Of a stretch of 64,000 bases of DNA, positions 58,843 through 64,000 are shown piece by piece. A program made the position numbers and the translations under genes. A model generated the notes under the pieces. The model worked only from the letters and a program-made list of their open reading frames with translations. It was not told where the DNA came from and did not search any database. Numbering within the stretch: position 1 is the first letter of the stretch; every line of letters begins with the position of its first letter. Source of the DNA: Pseudomonas sp. BBP2017 (lineage in GTDB: Bacteria > Pseudomonadota > Gammaproteobacteria > Pseudomonadales > Pseudomonadaceae); contig NZ_PVZN01000008.1 of the NCBI RefSeq assembly GCF_003024385.1, positions 121,880 to 185,879 of the forward strand, in the 5' to 3' direction.

Positions 58843-59376
58843 CTAGACCTTTTCGACCTGGCTGAACTCGAGCTCTACCGGGGTAGAGCGACCGAAAATA
58901 AGCACGGCCACTTGGATCCGGCTCTTCTCGTAGTTAACCTCTTCAACAGTACCGTTGAAATCAGCAAACGGACCATCGATAACACGAACCACTTCACCTG
59001 GCTCGAACAGAGTCTTAGGCTTAGGCTTGTCGCTGCCATCGGCAACGCGACGCAAGATAGCTTCAGCTTCCTTGTCGGTGATCGGCGCAGGCTTGTCCGC
59101 AGTACCACCAATGAAGCCCATGACCCGAGGGGTGTCCTTGACCAAGTGCCAAGTCCCTTCGTTCATGTCCATTTGCACCAGAACATAGCCTGGGAAGAAC
59201 TTACGCTCGCTTTTGCGCTTCTGGCCATTGCGCATCTCAACCACTTCTTCAGTGGGGACCAGAATCTCGCCGAAGCCATCTTCCATGCCAGCCAGCTTTA
59301 CGCGCTCGATCAGCGAGCGCATTACATGCTTCTCGTAACCCGAGTAAGCATGCACAACGTACCAACGCTTAGCCAC
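58843..59376 (-). CDS. nusG: Transcription termination/antitermination factor NusG
   Basis: Binds RNA polymerase beta' and, through its KOW domain, S10 or Rho, 177 residues. The NGN domain starts [20 protein letters not shown]; the KOW domain contains [20 protein letters not shown]. It lies 9 bases after secE. Confidence 0.98.
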   Translation of the reverse strand: MAKRWYVVHAYSGYEKHVMRSLIERVKLAGMEDGFGEILVPTEEVVEMRNGQKRKSERKFFPGYVLVQMDMNEGTWHLVKDTPRVMGFIGGTADKPAPITDKEAEAILRRVADGSDKPKPKTLFEPGEVVRVIDGPFADFNGTVEEVNYEKSRIQVAVLIFGRSTPVELEFSQVEKV

Positions 59377-59385
59377 GGGACACCC

Positions 59386-59754
59386 TTAGCCAACAATCAA
59401 GGAAATCAACCAACCGAGCAGGGAGTCGAGACCCCACAGCAGCAGCGCCATCACCAAAACAACCGCCACTACGATGAGCGTGGTTTGCATGGTCTCTTGA
59501 CGGGTTGGCCATACGACTTTACGAATCTCGGTGCGCGCTTCCTTTAGCAACGTAAAGAACGACTTGCCTTTAGCAGTCTGCAAAGCCAAAAAGCCGGCTG
59601 CAGCAGCAAGAGCAAGCAGTGCGAGTACGCGATACAGAATCGGGAAGTCGGAATAATAAATATTACCCACAACACCAACGAATACCAAAGCGACAACAGC
59701 CAGCCACTTGAGCAGGTCAAAACGAGAGTCTTGGGCTTCAGCCTTGGGAGTCAT
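59386..59754 (-). CDS. secE: Protein translocase subunit SecE
   Basis: Clamp subunit of the SecYEG channel, 122 residues. Three hydrophobic helices are seen, as in E. coli, with the conserved cytoplasmic segment EARTEIRKVVWPTRQETMQT before the last. It lies after tRNA-Trp and directly before nusG. Confidence 0.97.
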   Translation of the reverse strand: MTPKAEAQDSRFDLLKWLAVVALVFVGVVGNIYYSDFPILYRVLALLALAAAAGFLALQTAKGKSFFTLLKEARTEIRKVVWPTRQETMQTTLIVVAVVLVMALLLWGLDSLLGWLISLIVG

Positions 59755-59799
59755 CTAGGAAGATCCTGTGAAAAGAAAGCCAGACACACGAGGTGAATC

Positions 59800-59875
59800 T
59801 GGCAGGTCAGGAGGGAATCGAACCCCCAACCTACGGTTTTGGAGACCGTCGCTCTGCCAATTGAGCTACTGACCT
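59800..59875 (-). tRNA. tRNA-Trp (CCA)
   Basis: A 76-base tRNA with encoded CCA. The acceptor strands AGGTCAG/CTGACCT pair; the anticodon stem GACGG/CCGTA-type frames CTCCAAA with anticodon CCA; the T arm is GGGGGTTCGATTCCC. It lies between tuf and secE, as in E. coli. Confidence 0.97.
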
Positions 59876-59883
59876 AAAAGCTT

Positions 59884-59911
59884 ATCAGGCCGGCCATTAT
59901 GCCGGCCTGAT
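59884..59911 (-). terminator. Hairpin between tuf and tRNA-Trp
   Basis: The perfect 11-base stem ATCAGGCCGGC/GCCGGCCTGAT has a CATTAT loop. The minus-strand tail is AAGCTTTTAGG. With tRNA-Trp starting 9 bases later, it is more likely a partial terminator or processing signal than a full stop. Confidence 0.65.
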
Positions 59912-59928
59912 CGAGAGAAATCAACTAC

Positions 59929-61122
59929 TTATTCGATAATCTTCGCTACGACGCCAGCGCCAACGGTACGACCGCCTTCACGGATAGCGAAACGCAGACC
60001 ATCTTCCATTGCGATGGTTTTGATCAGAGTGACAGTCATCTGGATGTTGTCACCTGGCATTACCATTTCAACGCCTTCTGGCAGCTCGCAGTTACCAGTC
60101 ACGTCAGTAGTACGGAAGTAGAACTGTGGACGGTAGCCTTTGAAGAACGGAGTATGACGGCCGCCTTCTTCCTTGCTCAGAACGTAAACTTCTGCAGTGA
60201 ACTTGGTGTGCGGCTTGACCGAACCTGGCTTGACCAGAACCTGACCACGCTCAACGTCGTCACGCTTGGTGCCACGCAGCAGCACGCCGCAGTTCTCACC
60301 AGCACGACCTTCATCCAGCAGCTTGCGGAACATCTCAACACCGGTGCAGGTGGTGGTGGTAGTGTCACGCAGACCAACGATTTCCAGGGCGTCTTGAACG
60401 CGGACGATACCACGCTCGATACGACCGGTAACAACGGTACCACGACCCGAGATCGAGAATACGTCCTCGATTGGCATCAGGAACGGCTTGTCGATAGCGC
60501 GCTCAGGCTCTGGGATGTAGCTGTCCAGAGTCTCAACCAGCTTCTTGACAGCGGTGGTGCCCATTTCGTTGTCGTCTTTGCCTTCCAGCGCCATACGAGC
60601 CGAACCGATGATGATCGGGGTGTCGTCGCCTGGGAAGTCGTAGGTGGACAGCAGGTCGCGAACTTCCATTTCGACCAGTTCCAGCAGCTCAGCGTCGTCT
60701 ACCAGGTCAGCCTTGTTCAGGAAGACCACGATGTACGGAACGCCAACCTGACGGGACAGCAGGATGTGCTCACGGGTTTGCGGCATCGGACCATCGGCGG
60801 CCGAGCAAACCAAGATCGCGCCATCCATCTGGGCAGCACCGGTGATCATATTCTTCACGTAGTCAGCGTGACCTGGGCAGTCAACGTGAGCGTAGTGACG
60901 AATGTTCGAGTTGTACTCGACGTGCGCGGTGTTGATGGTGATACCGCGAGCTTTCTCTTCTGGAGCCGAGTCGATCTTGTCGAACTCAACAACGGCCGAA
61001 CCGAAAACCTCGGAGCAGACGCGAGTCAGCGCTGCGGTCAGCGTGGTCTTACCATGGTCAACGTGACCAATGGTGCCGACGTTCACGTGCGGCAGACTAC
61101 GATCGAACTTTTCCTTAGCCAT
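59929..61122 (-). CDS. tuf: Elongation factor Tu (tRNA-linked copy)
   Basis: Second EF-Tu gene, 397 residues, encoding the same protein as the copy at 43,322. It lies in the classical tRNA-Tyr/Gly/Thr-tuf-tRNA-Trp arrangement. The ATG before [11 protein letters not shown] is used; six in-frame codons upstream are not conserved. DNA differences from the other copy are concentrated in the first 110 and last 40 bases, as expected if gene conversion keeps the middle identical. Confidence 0.99.
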   Translation of the reverse strand: MAKEKFDRSLPHVNVGTIGHVDHGKTTLTAALTRVCSEVFGSAVVEFDKIDSAPEEKARGITINTAHVEYNSNIRHYAHVDCPGHADYVKNMITGAAQMDGAILVCSAADGPMPQTREHILLSRQVGVPYIVVFLNKADLVDDAELLELVEMEVRDLLSTYDFPGDDTPIIIGSARMALEGKDDNEMGTTAVKKLVETLDSYIPEPERAIDKPFLMPIEDVFSISGRGTVVTGRIERGIVRVQDALEIVGLRDTTTTTCTGVEMFRKLLDEGRAGENCGVLLRGTKRDDVERGQVLVKPGSVKPHTKFTAEVYVLSKEEGGRHTPFFKGYRPQFYFRTTDVTGNCELPEGVEMVMPGDNIQMTVTLIKTIAMEDGLRFAIREGGRTVGAGVVAKIIE

Positions 61123-61171
61123 CGAGACAATCCTCAGCAAGAAGAAATAAGCAAGTCAATACGACCATTAA

Positions 61172-61201
61172 AACAAAGGCAGATATTTTCATATCTGCCT
61201 T
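61172..61201 (-). terminator. Terminator-like hairpin between tRNA-Thr and tuf
   Basis: The perfect 11-base stem AAGGCAGATAT/ATATCTGCCTT has a 4-base loop and is followed on the minus strand by TTGTTTTAA. It lies 7 bases after tRNA-Thr and 54 before tuf, so it probably sets the tRNA-to-tuf ratio. Confidence 0.75.
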
Positions 61202-61207
61202 GTTATA

Positions 61208-61283
61208 TGGAGCTCTTGAGCGGATTTGAACCGCTGACCTCACCCTTACCAAGGGTGTGCTCTACCAACTGAGCTACAAGAGC
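61208..61283 (-). tRNA. tRNA-Thr (GGU)
   Basis: A 76-base tRNA with encoded CCA. The acceptor strands GCTCTTG/CAAGAGC pair; the anticodon stem ACCCT/AGGGT frames TTGGTAA with anticodon GGT; the T loop is GTTCAAATC. Confidence 0.97.
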
Positions 61284-61310
61284 GTAACACTGTGCAACAA
61301 CCGCAAAACT

Positions 61311-61384
<74 letters not shown>

Positions 61385-61407
61385 GGAGCTTGCAGCTCTC
61401 GCTAAAA

Positions 61408-61492
<85 letters not shown>

Positions 61493-61505
61493 TGAGCTGG
61501 GCGGC

Positions 61506-61534
61506 ATTTTCAACTCTTGCCGTCCTGCTGTCAA
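61506..61534 (-). promoter_or_regulatory. Promoter of the tRNA-Tyr/Gly/Thr-tuf operon
   Basis: On the minus strand a perfect TTGACA (61529-61534) is 17 bases from GAAAAT (61506-61511). The sequence just after the -10 is GCCGCCC, a GC-rich discriminator typical of stringently controlled stable-RNA promoters. Confidence 0.75.
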
Positions 61535-61635
61535 GCTTTTTCTCATTAAAATCTTGAGGTTAGCTAATTTGACAGCTGCTTCTCAGTGTTGCCACTTAGT
61601 GGTCATCCCTGTGAAGCGGGCGCCATTCTATCAAG

Positions 61636-62064
61636 CTATTCGCCAGTTGCAATACCCCTGCACAACATTATTTTATGTTTTAAGTCTTTGAAATCATGGG
61701 AAAGTGTTCCGAGCAGGGTTTGGTCCAGCAAACGCTGGCTCTGCGGCGCTATCTGCAGCCACAGGCCGGTCGCATCGCCAAGCCGACCCACCACCGGAAT
61801 AGCAGCCACATCCAGGGTGAGCAGGCGCTGGCGCAAGGCATCGAGCTGCTCCTGAGTGCTCATGCCACCGACATAAAGGCATTCCTGACCACGCTCGGGA
61901 GCCTGTTTACCTGGATGAGACTCGCTCAACAGGCGGATATCCTGCTGATTACCCTTGTACAGCGATAGGGGGGCGACCTCCTTGACCTTCAAGGGCGCTT
62001 CCTGCTGATGCCAGACGTAATAGACGCCATTAAGCACCACCAGCAACAGAAACAACCAACGCAT
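61636..62064 (-). CDS. Small membrane-anchored SPOR-like protein
   Basis: Protein of 142 residues from the ATG with GAGGTGACT upstream; the longer frame runs into coaX. The N-terminus (RWLFLLLVVLNGVYYVWHQ) is a single membrane anchor or uncleaved signal. The remainder resembles a SPOR (peptidoglycan-binding) fold: ECLYVGGMSTQEQLDALRQR, then GLWLQIAPQSQ. The assignment is by similarity of pattern only. It starts 7 bases after coaX and is probably in the birA-coaX operon. Confidence 0.75.
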   Translation of the reverse strand: MRWLFLLLVVLNGVYYVWHQQEAPLKVKEVAPLSLYKGNQQDIRLLSESHPGKQAPERGQECLYVGGMSTQEQLDALRQRLLTLDVAAIPVVGRLGDATGLWLQIAPQSQRLLDQTLLGTLSHDFKDLKHKIMLCRGIATGE

Positions 62065-62071
62065 AGTCACC

Positions 62072-62818
62072 TCAATCCAGGGGGCAGGCCATGGCCAGGC
62101 CCACAAACACCAAGTCCGGCACCACTCGGGCATTCGGCGCGGCCTCTTGCACCAGGGGCGCGTCACCCCCAGTCAGCAATACGGTGAAATTTTCACCCCA
62201 CAAGGCTTGTGCATGCTCGAGCTGGGAACGAACGAAACCTTGAAGCATATGCACACAGCCGCGCTCAACCGCCTCTACCGTTGAGCGCCCAGGCGCCATA
62301 CTCGACAAAGCACGCTCGGCCGACGCATCGTCATATCGAATACGACGGGTATGGGTGCGCAACTGGCTGCGCATCAACGGCATGCCAGGACAGATGAAGC
62401 CTCCCAGGTGCTCGCCATCCGCAGCAATGAAGTCCGCCTTGGCCGCCGTACCAAAATCCATGACCAGACATGCACCCTTGGCCAAGCGATAAGCTCCCAG
62501 GACAGCCAGCCAACGATCCAGGCCCAGGCGCTGGTAATCCTCATAACCATTGCGCACACCGCCAACCTCTTTGGCTGGCTGCGCAACCAGTACGCGCAGG
62601 CCAAAGTGCTGAAGCAGCAGCGCCGAAAGGTCGGATGTTTCTTCTTCACTTCGGACACTGACCAGACGGCAACGTTGAGGCGCTTGAGGAAGCGCGCCGA
62701 CCGCCGCCAACAAAGCCTGATCAGAATCGACTACGCCGCCCGCCACGACAGACACATCGGCACTGCGGATAACGCGCCACTTGATAAAGCTGTTACCGCA
62801 ATCGAGCTCAAGAATCAT
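62072..62818 (-). CDS. coaX: Type III pantothenate kinase
   Basis: First enzyme of coenzyme A synthesis, phosphorylating pantothenate, 248 residues. It is the potassium- or ammonium-dependent, acetyl-CoA-insensitive CoaX type: [15 protein letters not shown] start (ASKHA fold), [42 protein letters not shown], and [11 protein letters not shown]. The ATG next to a GTG is used; it overlaps birA by 11 bases. Confidence 0.96.
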   Translation of the reverse strand: MILELDCGNSFIKWRVIRSADVSVVAGGVVDSDQALLAAVGALPQAPQRCRLVSVRSEEETSDLSALLLQHFGLRVLVAQPAKEVGGVRNGYEDYQRLGLDRWLAVLGAYRLAKGACLVMDFGTAAKADFIAADGEHLGGFICPGMPLMRSQLRTHTRRIRYDDASAERALSSMAPGRSTVEAVERGCVHMLQGFVRSQLEHAQALWGENFTVLLTGGDAPLVQEAAPNARVVPDLVFVGLAMACPLD

Positions 62819-63767
62819 CACGCAACCTCAAACTGAGCTCACCACCACTGAAGCTCTTCTCTACGCCACCGACTTCAAGACGCAATGCGCCCTGACCATC
62901 GATACCCAATACCACACCGTCGATCTTGTTGACTCCGGCAATCAAGGAAACCGCCCTCCCCTGCCACAGATGCGCCTGCTCCCACTCATGCTGGAATGCG
63001 GCGAAACCGGTCCGCCGATGCCGCTCCAGGTCGAGCTGCAGATTGTGATTGAGCCTGGCGACCAACAGATTGCGATCTATGGCCGCGCCCGTCTCGCGGC
63101 GTACCGAGGTCCATTGCTGATCGACCTCGGTGGTAGCCTGCATGTTCACATTGATACCGATACCCAGCACCACATGGCAGACATCAGCGGGATCGCCAAC
63201 CAACTCCAGCAGGATACCGGCAATCTTTTGATTATTGACCAGGACATCGTTCGGCCACTTCAAACCGGCATCAGAAACACCGAAAGACTGCAGCGTACGC
63301 ATGACCGCAAGCCCCACGACCAGACTCAAGCCTTCGAGCTGACGCATGCCGCCTTCAATGCGCAGCACCAGGCTGTAATAGAGGTTCTCGGCAAATGGAC
63401 TGACCCACTGACGCCCACGCCGCCCGCGCCCTGCCGTCTGACGCTCAGCCAGAACCAAAAAGGGTGCGACCCGGCCTTCGGTAATTGCGCGCAAGGCCTG
63501 GGCATTGGTCGAGTCGATGGAGTCGAATACCTGCGCAGGCCAACGCTCGCCCTGCGAGCACTCGGCGATAGCCGACTCCTCCAGCAGGGACAGCGGCGCG
63601 GCTAACTGATAGCCACGACCACGCACTTTATGAATAGGTAGATTCAGCTCGGCCTCGAGGTGCTGTAACTGCTTCCAGACAGCACTGCGACTTACGCCAA
63701 GGGCGACCCCCAGATCCTGCCCGGAATGGAACCGGCCATCCTTGAGGAGCTTCAACAACTTCAGCAT
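62808..63767 (-). CDS. birA: Biotin protein ligase / biotin repressor
   Basis: Bifunctional protein of 319 residues. The N-terminal winged helix ([20 protein letters not shown]) lets it act as a biotin operon repressor; the ligase domain has the biotinyl-AMP loop [17 protein letters not shown] and the [19 protein letters not shown] motif. It attaches biotin to acetyl-CoA carboxylase. An ATG ten codons earlier is possible; the chosen one begins at [16 protein letters not shown] with GAG upstream. Confidence 0.96.
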   Translation of the reverse strand: MLKLLKLLKDGRFHSGQDLGVALGVSRSAVWKQLQHLEAELNLPIHKVRGRGYQLAAPLSLLEESAIAECSQGERWPAQVFDSIDSTNAQALRAITEGRVAPFLVLAERQTAGRGRRGRQWVSPFAENLYYSLVLRIEGGMRQLEGLSLVVGLAVMRTLQSFGVSDAGLKWPNDVLVNNQKIAGILLELVGDPADVCHVVLGIGINVNMQATTEVDQQWTSVRRETGAAIDRNLLVARLNHNLQLDLERHRRTGFAAFQHEWEQAHLWQGRAVSLIAGVNKIDGVVLGIDGQGALRLEVGGVEKSFSGGELSLRLRDDS

Positions 63768-63893
63768 GCCAATCTCGACTCGTAATGAGGCTGGCATGAT
63801 AGCTATGCAGGTAGGGATTGCATAGAAAACTGATGGGATTGAGATACTTGAGGAGGCGTCTTCTGCGGAGGCGAATTACCGCCCGGAAAAGAC

Positions 63894-63926
63894 AAAACCC
63901 CTACCTGCATATGCAGATAGGGGTTT
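63894..63926 (-). terminator. rRNA operon terminator
   Basis: The stem AACCCCTA/TAGGGGTT extends through CTGCAT/ATGCAG with one mismatch and is followed on the minus strand by TTTTGTC. It lies just after the 5S rRNA 3' end. Confidence 0.92.
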
Positions 63927-63936
63927 CGGAATTTAA

Positions 63937-64000
63937 TCTTGACGATGACCTACTCTCACATGGGGAAACCCCACACTACCATCGGCGATGCATCGTTTCA
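63937..64000 (-). rRNA. rrf: 5S ribosomal RNA, 3' part
   Basis: The last bases of the window are the reverse complement of the 3' half of pseudomonad 5S rRNA, including CGATGGTAGTGTGGGGTTTC and the 3' stem GAGAGTAGGTCATCG. The remainder of the rRNA operon lies beyond the window. The exact 3' end is set to within two bases. Confidence 0.93.

Overview
This window is chromosomal DNA of a Pseudomonas, most likely of the P. putida/P. fluorescens lineage. Three things suggest this: the order ompW - ansA - selC/selB/selA - fdhE/fdo - ssb - uvrA - bfr - katA - rplQ...rpoB - secE - tuf - tRNAs - coaX - birA - rrn; a REP repeat pair of the kind common in these species; and near-uniform high GC with pseudomonad-like proteins. 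The genus call rests on gene order and recalled family sequences, not on a database search.

Bases 1-7,550 hold the end of a DUF3299 gene, ompW with a possible ANR/FNR box, a REP pair, two sugar-nucleotide SDR genes, an alpha/beta hydrolase, a helix-turn-helix regulator, and a sodium:alanine symporter followed by a type I L-asparaginase. Bases 7,549-16,663 (minus strand) form a selenocysteine cassette: fdoG (formate dehydrogenase-N alpha, with an in-frame UGA), fdoH, fdoI, fdhE, selA, selB and selC. It thus holds a selenoprotein, its partners and nearly all its decoding machinery; selD is not in the window. Bases 16,700-22,250 look accessory: an unrecognised 327-residue protein beside a secreted GlcG/HbpS-type protein, then a MocR regulator facing a small protein, a TSUP anion exporter and a YdfG-like SDR. 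Next come ssb, a YajR-like MFS transporter, uvrA, a heme-ligand-less bacterioferritin and catalase.

From 29,400 to 61,500 nearly everything lies on the minus strand and is the translation and transcription supercluster. In transcription order: tRNA-Tyr, -Gly, -Thr, tuf, tRNA-Trp, secE, nusG, rplK, rplA, rplJ, rplL, rpoB, rpoC, rpsL, rpsG, fusA, a second tuf, and the S10-spc-alpha operons (rpsJ to rplQ). Promoter-like and terminator-like signals can be read at several boundaries: good sigma70-type matches before rpsL, rpsJ, rpsM and the tRNA-Tyr operon, an attenuator between rplL and rpoB, and an unusually long rpsN-rpsH spacer with three stacked hairpins. The window ends with a SPOR-like small protein, coaX, birA and the 3' end of a 5S rRNA gene.

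Most of the window is conserved housekeeping DNA. The least explained parts are the two-gene cassette at 16,961-18,553, the MocR module at 18,590-22,186, and the rpsN-rpsH spacer.
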